A program made the translations under genes and the position numbers. This document shows positions 48,483-57,350 of a DNA stretch of 59,283 nucleotides, one piece after another. The notes under the pieces are model-generated. The model had not been told where the DNA came from, did no database searches, and was given only the letters and a program-made list of their open reading frames with translations. Within the stretch, counting starts at the first letter, position 1; each line of letters begins with the position of its first letter. The stretch spans positions 1 to 59,283 of the forward strand of contig JAEEXY010000010.1 in the NCBI GenBank assembly GCA_016288005.1. The letters are read 5' to 3'. This DNA comes from Lachnospiraceae bacterium. Its GTDB lineage: Bacteria > Bacillota > Clostridia > Lachnospirales > Lachnospiraceae.

Positions 48483-50290
48483 ACACTGTACCAGGATATT
48501 TCCTCTTCGGTTAAACCTTTCACAGCAGCTTCGTATGTATCGAAGTCGTCCGCATCTTCCAGCTTTCGGCGGGCGGCTTCGAGAGCCTCACCGGCCATAC
48601 GGAGCTGCCAGTCGTTATAGGCCTCTTCCTCATTTTTGAAGCCGATCTCATGCCGCTCCGTTTTCGGAACGGCTTTTAATTTTGCGATCATGGCGGCGTC
48701 CTCGGCCGAAATGAGTCCCATGATCTCGCTCCTTACCTCACCCGCGGAGCTCGTCTTCATCTCGGGGATGCCCGTATTCACATTGATCCTGCGGGCTGTA
48801 ACGAGTCTTTCGAGCCGCTCGAGGTAATGGTTGTAGTCGAACGGGTAGTACAGTGCTTTCCCGTCCTCAAAAATGTAAAACGAATCGGCCAGTTTACCGA
48901 CCAGATATCTGTCGTGGGAAACAAAAAGGATCGTGCCGCGATATGCCTCAAGCGCCGATTCTATGGTCTCGCAGGCCTCTATGTCCATATGGTTGGTAGG
49001 CTCGTCGAGTATCAGGAAATTCGGTGCCGCCGTAAGTATCTCCGCCAGTACGAGCCTTGCTTTTTCTCCGCCCGAGAGCGAGCTCACCTTTTTGCCTGCG
49101 TTCGCGCCTCCGAACAGATACATGCCCAGAGTTTTCCTGATATCCTTTTCGAGCATACCGGGGAACTTCCCCGCAAAATGCTCCAGTACGGTCTGTTCCG
49201 ATGAGATCGCGGCGCTCATCTGATCGAAATAGCCGATCTCTATGCGGTTTCCCAATGTGCATTTGCCGTCCAGCGGTCTGATCAGTCCCGCTGCGGTCTT
49301 TAAAAATGTCGATTTGCCGGAGCCGTTGTCACCGACGATCGCGACCTTTGAGCCGCGGCGGAGCTTTATCGAAAGCTCGATCACCGGAGCGTCATAGCCG
49401 CATTTGAGATGCTCCGCGTCGAGCACCCATTTCGCGCCGATATCGGAAGGCACTATCTCGCCCGTGAAAATCCTCGACCTGTCGAGGTACGGCTCTTCAA
49501 GCTTTTCCGTGCGGTCAAGTATGGACTTCCTCGAACGCGCGAATGCCGCCTTGTTTGATTTGTTCCTGTATTTCAGGATCAGCTGCTCGAGACGCTTTCT
49601 CTCCTTCCGGTTGCGCTCCCATGCCTTTCTCGCGAGCTCGTAGCGCTTTTGCTTCTCCTGCCTGAAGGCGGTGTAATTGCCGGGATAGCGGATCGCCTTG
49701 CGGTTTTCGATCTCATATACGACCTGGGCGACCCTGTCCATCAGGAAACGGTCATGGGTCACGAAAACCACCGCTTTTTCATAGCCCCGCAGATACTCCT
49801 CAAACCACTCCACCGCCTTCATGTCGAGATGGTTCGTGGGTTCGTCGAGCAGCAGTATGTCAGGCTTTTCGAGCAGCAGGCGTATCATCGATATCTTGGT
49901 CTGTTCGCCGCCCGAGAACTCACCGAGTTTTTTCTCCTTATCGTCCTTTGCGAAGCCGAAACCGGTAAAAAGCCTGTCAAACTCCCATTCCTCGGAGCCG
50001 GGACAGTCGTCAAGGCAGATTTCGCTTACGGTCCTTCCCGCATCGGCGGCCGCTGTCTGCCTGAGGTACCCTATGGTCACGGCTCTGGCGGTCTCTGTCA
50101 CGGGCGCGGTCCGGGCATCGTCCCTTTCGGCTTCCAGCTCACCTGCAATAAAACGCAGCAGCGTGGTCTTGCCCGCGCCGTTGCGTCCCGTTACGGCGAT
50201 CTTTTCCGTGCCGCGGATCTCAAAATCGAGATGCGAGAGTATCTCCTCTCCGCCCAGAAAGACCGTCAGATTATTGATCTTATACAGCAT
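48431..50290 (-). CDS. ABC-F family ATPase (ribosome-associated type)
   Basis: A 619-residue protein with two ABC domains and no membrane segments. Site 1: GRNGAGKTTL and LGEFSGGEQTKISMIRLLL with LLLDEPTNHLD; site 2: GDNGSGKSTF, LSGGEKARLVLAE and LDEPTNHMD. The linker between them (about 80 residues, Arg/Lys-rich helical) is typical of ribosome-binding ABC-F proteins of the Lsa/CplR/TaeA-like set, some of which protect ribosomes from antibiotics; resistance cannot be inferred from sequence. The last 120 residues are an acidic helical extension. Last gene of the nucleotidase-AzlC-AzlD operon, 15 bases after azlD. Confidence 0.85.
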   Translation of the reverse strand: MLYKINNLTVFLGGEEILSHLDFEIRGTEKIAVTGRNGAGKTTLLRFIAGELEAERDDARTAPVTETARAVTIGYLRQTAAADAGRTVSEICLDDCPGSEEWEFDRLFTGFGFAKDDKEKKLGEFSGGEQTKISMIRLLLEKPDILLLDEPTNHLDMKAVEWFEEYLRGYEKAVVFVTHDRFLMDRVAQVVYEIENRKAIRYPGNYTAFRQEKQKRYELARKAWERNRKERKRLEQLILKYRNKSNKAAFARSRKSILDRTEKLEEPYLDRSRIFTGEIVPSDIGAKWVLDAEHLKCGYDAPVIELSIKLRRGSKVAIVGDNGSGKSTFLKTAAGLIRPLDGKCTLGNRIEIGYFDQMSAAISSEQTVLEHFAGKFPGMLEKDIRKTLGMYLFGGANAGKKVSSLSGGEKARLVLAEILTAAPNFLILDEPTNHMDIEACETIESALEAYRGTILFVSHDRYLVGKLADSFYIFEDGKALYYPFDYNHYLERLERLVTARRINVNTGIPEMKTSSAGEVRSEIMGLISAEDAAMIAKLKAVPKTERHEIGFKNEEEAYNDWQLRMAGEALEAARRKLEDADDFDTYEAAVKGLTEEEISWYSVYSVSVLGTSGTGSSSL

Positions 50291-50305
50291 AACGTTACTC
50301 CGGGA

Positions 50306-50611
50306 TCAGATCAGCCATTCCGCTATGTATACTCCTATGCAGGAGAACAGCGCAACGGTCATCAGATCCTTTTCCATGATCGATAAAACCACCGCAACGG
50401 CAAGGCCCACCGCGGCCGAGACTATATTGCCGGTCGAATAGAGAATGGCCGGCAGCGTCATCGCGGTAAGCACCGCGTACGGAACATAATACAGGAAAGA
50501 CCTGAAGAACCTGCTCTTTATCTTTCCCGCGAACGCAGTAAAGGGCAAAGCCCTTACGGCATATGTCGTAAGGGCCATAACTGCAAGATAGATCGGATAA
50601 TTGCCTTTCAT
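50306..50611 (-). CDS. azlD: AzlD family branched-chain amino acid exporter subunit
   Basis: A 101-residue membrane protein with three to four hydrophobic segments, the AzlD start YPIYLAVMALTTYAVRALPF and the RFFRSFLYYVPYAVLTAMTLP motif. AzlD partners AzlC to export branched-chain amino acids and analogues. Lies 12 bases after azlC and 15 before the ABC-F gene. Symbol is by family. Confidence 0.85.
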   Translation of the reverse strand: MKGNYPIYLAVMALTTYAVRALPFTAFAGKIKSRFFRSFLYYVPYAVLTAMTLPAILYSTGNIVSAAVGLAVAVVLSIMEKDLMTVALFSCIGVYIAEWLI

Positions 50612-50623
50612 GACCTCTCCTCC

Positions 50624-51307
50624 TTAATCCCTCGGGAAGAATATCGCGCCGACCGCCGAAGCGGCTATCGCGCAGATGATGACCTGAAATCCCGAAGAGA
50701 TCTCAAACCACGGCTGCCAGTACAGTATACAGCTCAAAACGGCTGCGATACCGACAACGATCGCCACGCTCCGCGCCTTTTTCACAGCGGGCACGACTAT
50801 GGCAACGAACATGCCGTAGAGCGCGACTCCGAGAGCGGTGCATATCCTCTGCGGCAGCAGGTCCTGACTCAGCCCTCCGAGCAGCGTGCCGAGCGCCCAG
50901 CCGAAATACGGCAGAGTCGCCAGCCCCAGGAAATAGCTTTTTGAGACTTCTTCCTTTTGGCCCGAAGCCACCGCGAATATCTCGTCGGTGACCGCAAAGC
51001 CGAGCGCCAGCCTCGCGGGTGTCTTAAAGTCCTTATCGACCTTCTGTGACAGCGAGATCGACATCAGTGAATACCGCAGGTTTATCACCAGCTGGGATAT
51101 GAACATCTCAAGGTACGAGCCGCCCGCCGCTATGATGCCGATCCCGGCGAACTGCCCCGCCGAGGTCAGATTGGTCATTGAAATTAGTACGGTCTCCCCG
51201 ATGCTGAGTCCGTATTTTACACCGAGGATACCGAAGGAAAAGGATACGGCCAGATACCCGAGAGCGATCGGGATGCCGTCCCTTAATCCCTTACCGAAAC
51301 TGTTCAC
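50624..51307 (-). CDS. azlC: AzlC family branched-chain amino acid exporter subunit
   Basis: A 227-residue membrane protein with six to seven helices. Family traits: GLRDGIPIALGYLAVSFSFGILG, TSAGQFAGIGIIAAGGSYLE and LALGFAVTDEIFAVAS. It forms the larger part of the AzlCD exporter. Begins 12 bases after the nucleotidase stop, so likely co-expressed. Confidence 0.9.
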   Translation of the reverse strand: MNSFGKGLRDGIPIALGYLAVSFSFGILGVKYGLSIGETVLISMTNLTSAGQFAGIGIIAAGGSYLEMFISQLVINLRYSLMSISLSQKVDKDFKTPARLALGFAVTDEIFAVASGQKEEVSKSYFLGLATLPYFGWALGTLLGGLSQDLLPQRICTALGVALYGMFVAIVVPAVKKARSVAIVVGIAAVLSCILYWQPWFEISSGFQVIICAIAASAVGAIFFPRD

Positions 51308-51319
51308 GTGTCATACCTC

Positions 51320-52789
51320 TTATACCAGATGAAGGATCAGCCGGCCCTCTCCCGAAGCGTTCTGGTGCTGTCCGGCCAGGAGCGCCTCCTCGATAACCTG
51401 AGTACAGGAGGTGGAAATCACTCTGTCGGGACGGTTCTTCTTCAGCTCCTCGAGTGTGATATCGAACGAACCCTTGAGGTTCAGGTAATGGAAATGCTGA
51501 AGGCCCAGTGTGAATACATGCTCATCCTCCACAGGCTGCTCCTCGAACTCGAACCTGAGGAAAGTATGCGTAGCCTGATCGTACTCGACAACGAGACCCT
51601 TCGAGAGCTGGTAGAACTCACAGTGCTCGCCCGCGAACACTCCGTCGCGGAGCATGTATTTGATCATGTGCTTGAGCTGGGCGCCGGTAACGTAAACCAT
51701 ATGAACGGCGTCATCGTAAGGGAAGCACTCGTTTAAGTCGCCCTTGGTAACGATAGGCCCGAGCTGTTCGTTCCTGATGCTGCCCGATCCGAGCAGGAAG
51801 ATATCCACGCCGAGCGACTCCTTTAATACATCGCTGAACAGGTCGCCGAGCTCGGTCTCGCGTATTCTCGTGGGATGAGTGAGCTGTTTGACGAACTTTG
51901 TGATGATGCGGCCGTATTTTTCGTCGGTGCGGTGCTTGTAATTGCCGATGATCTGCTCAATCGCCTCATCTCTGGGACAGGTATCCGCCTTGATCGGAAC
52001 GGGTCTCCAGCTGTAGGACTCTATGCAGTTGTCATCGGTATTGACAACGATGTCAAAACGTCCGATCTGATCGGTTCCGGTTCCCGCCTGAACGATCGGG
52101 ATGCCGTTCACTGTCGCGGGTTCGTCGATAAATGTATGCGAATGTCCGCCGATGATAACATCTACGCCCCATGCGGGATCAAGCATGGCTGCCAGTTTTT
52201 TGTCCTCTTCAAAGCCGATATGCGTCAGCAGTACCGTAAAGTCGATATCGATCGCGTTGTAGGTATTGCAGATCCTGCCGACTTCCTCTGCCGCGTCCTC
52301 GATGTTTACGAAGGTTCCGATCAGGCCGTCGGTCTTGCACTGCGCGATAACATTCTCGGTCAGGATACCGATGAACAGTATCTTCATGCCGCCGATCTCG
52401 ATGACCTTGCAGGGATTGAACAGACGCGCATGGTTCGTGGAAATATGCAGGTTCGCGTTAACGATCGGGAAATTGGCGCACTTCTCAAGGAAGAGCAGAT
52501 GCGCAACGCCGTAGTCAACCTCGTGGTTGCCCAGTGTCACGATGTCGGGTCCGAGCATGTTCATGATCTCTATCGTGGAAATACCCCGGAACTCCGAGTC
52601 AATGATCGATCCGCGGAACATATCGCCCGCGATCGCGTAGATAACGTTTTCCTCCTCCTGGCGGACCTTGTTGATATAGCCCGAGAGCATCGAAACGCCT
52701 CCGACCAGATTGGCATCAACGTTCTCCGCGAGGAAATCGCCGTGCATGTCGTTTGAGTGCAGCAATACAAGTTTCTTTAAGTTTTTCAT
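51320..52789 (-). CDS. Cytosolic UshA-like 5'-nucleotidase/metallophosphatase
   Basis: A 489-residue two-domain enzyme. The N-terminal metallophosphoesterase has LLHSNDMHGDF, AGDMFRG, TLGNHEVDYGV and GGHSHTFID as metal and catalytic motifs; the C-terminal 5'-nucleotidase domain has the FLLGSGSIRNEQLGP and FPYDDAVHMVYVTGAQL segments. It lacks a signal peptide, unlike periplasmic UshA, so it should act on intracellular nucleotides or related phosphate esters. GGAGGAGA precedes the ATG. First of a tight run with azlC, azlD and the ABC-F gene; the response-regulator gene lies 66 bases upstream with no clear terminator. Confidence 0.9.
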   Translation of the reverse strand: MKNLKKLVLLHSNDMHGDFLAENVDANLVGGVSMLSGYINKVRQEEENVIYAIAGDMFRGSIIDSEFRGISTIEIMNMLGPDIVTLGNHEVDYGVAHLLFLEKCANFPIVNANLHISTNHARLFNPCKVIEIGGMKILFIGILTENVIAQCKTDGLIGTFVNIEDAAEEVGRICNTYNAIDIDFTVLLTHIGFEEDKKLAAMLDPAWGVDVIIGGHSHTFIDEPATVNGIPIVQAGTGTDQIGRFDIVVNTDDNCIESYSWRPVPIKADTCPRDEAIEQIIGNYKHRTDEKYGRIITKFVKQLTHPTRIRETELGDLFSDVLKESLGVDIFLLGSGSIRNEQLGPIVTKGDLNECFPYDDAVHMVYVTGAQLKHMIKYMLRDGVFAGEHCEFYQLSKGLVVEYDQATHTFLRFEFEEQPVEDEHVFTLGLQHFHYLNLKGSFDITLEELKKNRPDRVISTSCTQVIEEALLAGQHQNASGEGRLILHLV

Positions 52790-52855
52790 CTTCTCCTCCT
52801 TAATTCATAAACCCTGACCCCGCACGATGTCCGCGCAAAGGGATAAACCATATCA

Positions 52856-53503
52856 TCATTCCGGTCTGTCGCTGCCGCTCCCGCCCGGTGTCACAAGCCC
52901 GTAGAGCGCGGCGTTTATCGAAAGCTCCACGCGGTTGCCGTAACCCGTTTTGTCGAGCATATGCTGGATATGCGACTTTACCGTTTCTTCGCTGACAGCC
53001 AGCGTATCGGCTATCTGACGGTTGCTCTTGCCTGTCACCAGCTCACGGAGCACGTCGTATTCGCGGTTGGTAAACTCGGTCGAAGGCGCGTTGCCGATAA
53101 TGATCTTCGGTGTGTTGTCGGGGTAGATGCTCTCACCCGCCATAGTCCTGCCGATCAGATTGAGCAGCGGCTCCTCCGAGGTCTCCTTGTACCAGAAGCT
53201 GTGAACGCCTATCTTTCTGGCTACCCTGATGCTGTTGGGATCGACGTTCGAGGTCACGAGCACGATCCTGGTGTCGGGCGAGGTCCTCCTGATGCGCGCA
53301 GCCGCATCGAGCCCCGACTCACCTTCACGCATCACGATGTCCATGATGCACAGGTCTACCGGGTGCGCCGTACAGTAATCCGCAGCCTCTCCCGCTCTCG
53401 GGAAGCTCCCCTCGAGATTATAATCCTCCGCGTCGTTGATGATGTACTCGAAAAGACTCCGCGAAGTCTTTTCATCATCGGCAATAACAACTCTGTAAGC
53501 CAT
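52856..53503 (-). CDS. Response regulator, NarL/LuxR type
   Basis: A 215-residue regulator. The receiver has the acidic pair in VIADDEK, phospho-acceptor Asp55 in CIMDIVMR, Thr in VLVTSN and Lys in FWYKE. The LuxR-type DNA-binding domain includes LTNREYDVLRELVTGKSNRQI and VSEETVKSHIQHM. The Lys-Glu-Thr of the receiver is standard. It lies 13 bases after the kinase gene and is the output of the three-gene module. Confidence 0.93.
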   Translation of the reverse strand: MAYRVVIADDEKTSRSLFEYIINDAEDYNLEGSFPRAGEAADYCTAHPVDLCIMDIVMREGESGLDAAARIRRTSPDTRIVLVTSNVDPNSIRVARKIGVHSFWYKETSEEPLLNLIGRTMAGESIYPDNTPKIIIGNAPSTEFTNREYDVLRELVTGKSNRQIADTLAVSEETVKSHIQHMLDKTGYGNRVELSINAALYGLVTPGGSGSDRPE

Positions 53504-53516
53504 TTTACTCCCTTCG

Positions 53517-54758
53517 TCAGTCGGCAGGTATCCTGGCGTAGAGACCCACGCCCTGTCCGACTCTGATTATCAGGCTTCCGCCCTCGGCTTCGAGCTCGTT
53601 TCGCAAACTCTTCAAGCCGCCTTTTTCCTCAACTTTTTCTACCTGGAAATTAACGTTGTCGCTGATCGACATATCGTAGAACTCCAGGCCGGTCGCTTCG
53701 TCCCTGACTCTTTCGCACTTAACGTTGATCTGGTCCGCGCCCGCATGACGGGCCGAATTGAGTATCGCGCAGTTCAGTGCCGATACCGCCAGTCTCCTCG
53801 AGCGCTCGCCCTGAGGTATCTTGCCCTGGACCTTCAGCTTCATGCCGAGCTGCTTGGCCGTCCTGAATACATAGCCATAGTCACGGCGCCACTCATCGGG
53901 ACTCTCGCTGAGCATCAGAATGGCCTGTTTCCTGACCTCCTCGGCCGTTTTCTCAAGGCTCATGAAATTATTGTCCCTGTAGTTGAGGCATCTGCGCGCC
54001 AGCAGTATAACCCTGCCCAGATCGTCGTGTACCCTGACCTTCGCAGACAATACTTCTTTCTCGATAGCGGTCTTCAGGCTCTCCTCCGAGAGTTCCTTTA
54101 ATTTGATGTTAAGGGCCGCAACCTGCTCTTCCTTTTCTTTGAGCTCCGCGGTCAGGCGGTACTCGCGCGTTACATCCGACGCGACTATCTCCTTCAGCGG
54201 TATGCCGTCGAGGTCCGCGATCTGCTTTCTGAAGCTGTAATAGCGCCCGTCCAGTGTCTGCACGAGCACGGCATCGCCGTCATCGGCAATGCTCAGCTCT
54301 TTAAGCCTGCGCTCAAACCATTCGCCGTCGCTCAGTCTCTCGCCGGTCAGCTCTATGCACAGCCTGCTCATCAGGTCGTTCACGAGCTTTACCTGACCGC
54401 CCTCAAAGTAGCAGCATATGCCGGTCGGCAGTCTGTCGACGCACTCCTTTACCGATTCGGGACCTATTTTTGTGTCGGTGTATTCCTTCGAGATAAGACG
54501 GACCGCCATGAATGCCGTTACCAGCAGCGGAACGCCGTACATCATCGCTCCGAAAGGCGCATGAGCCGATCCTTTCGAAAAATACCCGCCGACAAGATTC
54601 GCCGTAAGAGCCAGCGCAAAATAAATTATGCGGTAACTGATGCTCCTTTTTACCCAGAAACTCTTGATGAAGAAGGCCGCCGAAACGACCGCGATATATA
54701 CGCACAGCACATAGAGTACGAACGATACCGCTCCCGGGATTATCATCTCGCTCATCAT
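53517..54758 (-). CDS. Sensor histidine kinase, intact-looking member of the pair
   Basis: A 413-residue kinase with about three N-terminal membrane helices (10-30, 43-57, 70-88), a PAS-like module (about 100-200), a coiled-coil (about 200-240), then a dimerisation helix with RVHDDLGRV and phospho-acceptor His244. The HATPase-like domain has the N-box AILNSARHA (Asn334) and a ISDN segment, but its G-boxes are short. Its ATG overlaps the upstream kinase-like gene by four bases, so the two are translationally coupled. Pairs with the LuxR-type regulator encoded 13 bases downstream. Confidence 0.8.
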   Translation of the reverse strand: MMSEMIIPGAVSFVLYVLCVYIAVVSAAFFIKSFWVKRSISYRIIYFALALTANLVGGYFSKGSAHAPFGAMMYGVPLLVTAFMAVRLISKEYTDTKIGPESVKECVDRLPTGICCYFEGGQVKLVNDLMSRLCIELTGERLSDGEWFERRLKELSIADDGDAVLVQTLDGRYYSFRKQIADLDGIPLKEIVASDVTREYRLTAELKEKEEQVAALNIKLKELSEESLKTAIEKEVLSAKVRVHDDLGRVILLARRCLNYRDNNFMSLEKTAEEVRKQAILMLSESPDEWRRDYGYVFRTAKQLGMKLKVQGKIPQGERSRRLAVSALNCAILNSARHAGADQINVKCERVRDEATGLEFYDMSISDNVNFQVEKVEEKGGLKSLRNELEAEGGSLIIRVGQGVGLYARIPAD

Positions 54759-56413
54759 AGGCGCATCCCTCCTTCCGCGAAGGAGAGGCTGATCGCATAT
54801 GTGCCGTCCTCATACTCCGTATCTATACGGGCACCGAGCCTTCGCATCCTCTCGATGGTCGGCGCGTCAAACCTGAGTGTCTTCCCGGCGTCTATGAGTA
54901 TCCTGAGCTCGGGACTATCATTCTTCACGCCGAGCGTTACAAAGATGCTCCTCATGCCCGGGATAGCCTGCTCTATGACCGTTTCAAAGAAGTCATAGCC
55001 CGCGAGCATGCTGTCCGCCTGCACGTCCGTGTGGCCGCAGGTGCCTATGTATGCCGAGATGCCGGTATCCTGCAGTACCTCGACGGTTTCGCGTATGGCC
55101 AGCCAGAGCTCGGAAATATCGGCGATATCCGAATTGTCCGTTACTATGGCCAGATTAAAACGTCTCTTTACGAAAACACTGAGGACCATCGCCGAGAAAA
55201 GCTTCTCTTCGTCGGGGTCTTTGAGCAGGTCCCTGATCTTGGTCAGCTGGGGCGTCACGATCGGTATGATACTGTCGTACAGACGGTTCTGCGTCTCGAA
55301 TGCCGCTCTTTTGAGCCTCAGGCTCTCGCTCTCCCTGATGACTCCGTTTTCCATCTCGAGCTCCTGAGTGTTCTCACGTATCTTTTCGTTTATGCTCTCA
55401 AGCTCGGATACGTTCGATACCCAGCCGGCCAGACCGCCGTTTATCGGGAAGGATGTAAGGAGCCTGCCCGAACCGACAGCCTTGCTGCCCTCTAAAGACG
55501 CGCGCAGGAGTCCGGGTGTTACGCCCTTCAGATTACCTGAAGAGAATACCCTGTTGCCCTTTTGGTCCGCGATCGTGACATTCCAGTCCGAAAGCTCGAA
55601 TATCCTCAGGTATCCCGAATTTGACGGGATCAGACCGATATCGATGCAGGACTCGCAGACGCCGAGGAACAGCAGGAGGCAGACCTCCTGGATAAGATAC
55701 AGCTTAACTCCGAACAGTACCGGAGAATTGCCTCCGTTCAGATAATACGCAGCGTAGAGCACCGTGCCTACGGCATAGACCGAGGCCGGGATATACCATC
55801 TCTGTCTGCAGCCCGAAACCCTGCAGCGGTGCATCAGTATGATAAAAGCCGCCAGCGTAAGTCCGGCCATCCAGATAATGACCGGATACTGCAAAAAGCC
55901 GTAAGAATGCGGTCCTTCTCCGGTCTGCAGCACCTCTTCGGAGAAAACGATCAGCCATCCGTGTATGTCATTGGTGAATACAAACGCGAGCATGATACCG
56001 CTGAGCACCCACATGCGTATCCTGAACGGGCGCATGCGTACGAACGACGCCTCGTCGGGCAGTCCGATGCACAGTGCCATGAACAGTCCGAGCACCGGAA
56101 GTATGATAAACGGAATGTAATAGCCGTACCACATGTACCGCCCGAAAGTCGGGAACACGCTGCTCGTACGGTAGCGCAGGATCCTGAACGCAAAAAGAAG
56201 AAGAAGCATGACACCTCCGGAAACAAGGTGCCTGCAGATATGCTTCTCAACGATATAATATCTGACACGGAATATCCACGCCAAAACGATCGCGCACCAG
56301 CCAACCGTTGCGAGATCGGATATCGGAGACCAGAAATAGCCTGCCAGATAAACCGCGTAAACGACCAGTCCCGCGATCAGCAGCACCCTGGTCGGGCGCT
56401 CCATCCTTCTCAT
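54755..56413 (-). CDS. 7-TM sensor with degenerate histidine-kinase module (pseudokinase)
   Basis: A 552-residue membrane protein: about seven helices in the first 255 residues, a PAS-like domain (about 268-335), a coiled-coil (about 335-375) and a C-terminal module with the layout of the next gene's kinase. The dimerisation helix reads NRLYDSIIP, with Tyr379 where the partner has His244, and the N-box place holds EQAIPG rather than a helix with Asn. So it should lack phosphotransfer on its own and may sense or regulate through a heteromer. The ATG at 56413 has GGAGG five bases upstream; another ATG is four codons on. It heads the three-gene operon. Confidence 0.75.
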   Translation of the reverse strand: MRRMERPTRVLLIAGLVVYAVYLAGYFWSPISDLATVGWCAIVLAWIFRVRYYIVEKHICRHLVSGGVMLLLLFAFRILRYRTSSVFPTFGRYMWYGYYIPFIILPVLGLFMALCIGLPDEASFVRMRPFRIRMWVLSGIMLAFVFTNDIHGWLIVFSEEVLQTGEGPHSYGFLQYPVIIWMAGLTLAAFIILMHRCRVSGCRQRWYIPASVYAVGTVLYAAYYLNGGNSPVLFGVKLYLIQEVCLLLFLGVCESCIDIGLIPSNSGYLRIFELSDWNVTIADQKGNRVFSSGNLKGVTPGLLRASLEGSKAVGSGRLLTSFPINGGLAGWVSNVSELESINEKIRENTQELEMENGVIRESESLRLKRAAFETQNRLYDSIIPIVTPQLTKIRDLLKDPDEEKLFSAMVLSVFVKRRFNLAIVTDNSDIADISELWLAIRETVEVLQDTGISAYIGTCGHTDVQADSMLAGYDFFETVIEQAIPGMRSIFVTLGVKNDSPELRILIDAGKTLRFDAPTIERMRRLGARIDTEYEDGTYAISLSFAEGGMRL

Positions 56414-56442
56414 GCCTTCCTCCTGCAAAACCTGTGCCTGTT

Positions 56443-56471
56443 ATATTACCTGTAAGTGCCCGCTCTGACAA
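56443..56471 (-). promoter_or_regulatory. Promoter of the two-kinase/regulator operon
   Basis: Minus-strand TTGTCA, 17 bases, TAATAT, 29 bases before the start at 56413. A CCGCTCT/AGAGCGG stem with an inner CACT/AGTG stem overlaps the -35. Confidence 0.55.
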
Positions 56472-56504
56472 CACCACTTTGAGTGAAAGAGCGGCCGCAC
56501 GACT

Positions 56505-57299
56505 TCAGTCTCTGTGATCGCGTCCGTAGACCTCGATCTGCGTAAGTGCGGGGAACGGGCTCGGGTCGTCGGCCTTGATCAGGCTCCCCAGACTCAGCCA
56601 CTCGATGCCGCTCCTGCGTATGTTAAATATATGCGGAACTCCGCATTTTTTCTCCATGGTCACGGTCTCCGCCGTGCCGTCCGAGAATGTGAACAGCGCT
56701 TTGGTCCACCAGTTATCGTGCGGGAAATCGGCCCTCGTATAGAGCCTGATCTCGTCAAAGTCCACCTTTCTGCCGAAATCCAGCCGGAACTCCGCGTCGT
56801 CCTGCCTGTTTATTCCCCATGACTCGTAGGGCCATTCACCGTGCGAATCGGTCGCGAGTATGCCGTCTATCGCGTTGACAGCGGCAAAAACGGACTCACC
56901 GCGTGTCTCCACGTTGGCCGAAGCATGAGGGTAAACTCCCGTCGCGTCGTGCCTGTCGAAGGTGTTGAGGGCGATATTCCTGTACGAACCGGTCTCAAAA
57001 TCCCTCGCATACCGTATCGAGAGATAATGCCTGTTGCCCGCGAACATCAGCGGGTTGAGATTCTCCTTTTTCTCATAGACCGGGATAGGATAAAGTATCG
57101 TCTCTTTAGTGAGCAGCACGATCGACTCGCTGACCGCCGCGTCCACCCTGACCGCGTAGTATCTGCCCGGCGTGATGCCCGAGAACTCGATCACGTCGCC
57201 CTTTCTGAATTCTCCGTTCCATGCGAGTACCGCCTGTTCGGCTCCCTCTGCAGCTGCCTTCGGCACCTTGTCCCAGTCGTTGTAAACCGTAATCTTCAT
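56505..57299 (-). CDS. Cytosolic protein with discoidin (F5/8C)-like domain
   Basis: A 264-residue protein without signal peptide. Residues 1-110 form a beta module of unknown type. From about 110 the sequence is F5/8 type C-like: NIALNTFDRHD, then YPHASANVETRGESVFAAVNAIDG, WGINRQDDAEFRLDFGR, and a C-terminal ITQIEVYG-like strand. Such domains bind carbohydrates, usually outside the cell; an intracellular copy is unusual. The start at 57299 follows GGAG. It lies 51 bases after the asparaginase gene. Confidence 0.65.
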   Translation of the reverse strand: MKITVYNDWDKVPKAAAEGAEQAVLAWNGEFRKGDVIEFSGITPGRYYAVRVDAAVSESIVLLTKETILYPIPVYEKKENLNPLMFAGNRHYLSIRYARDFETGSYRNIALNTFDRHDATGVYPHASANVETRGESVFAAVNAIDGILATDSHGEWPYESWGINRQDDAEFRLDFGRKVDFDEIRLYTRADFPHDNWWTKALFTFSDGTAETVTMEKKCGVPHIFNIRRSGIEWLSLGSLIKADDPSPFPALTQIEVYGRDHRD

Positions 57300-57350
57300 G
57301 CTTATATCCGCTCCTTTGCGCCCCGGCACCTGTTCCTGCCGGACTGTGGT

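Noticed and set aside
51427..51445. A GGGACGGTTCTTCTTC stretch resembling the palindrome core at 27341 and 29300
   Set aside because: It lies inside the 5'-nucleotidase coding region, encodes an ordinary Lys-Lys-Asn-Arg-Pro stretch and has no inverted partner, so it is probably chance.
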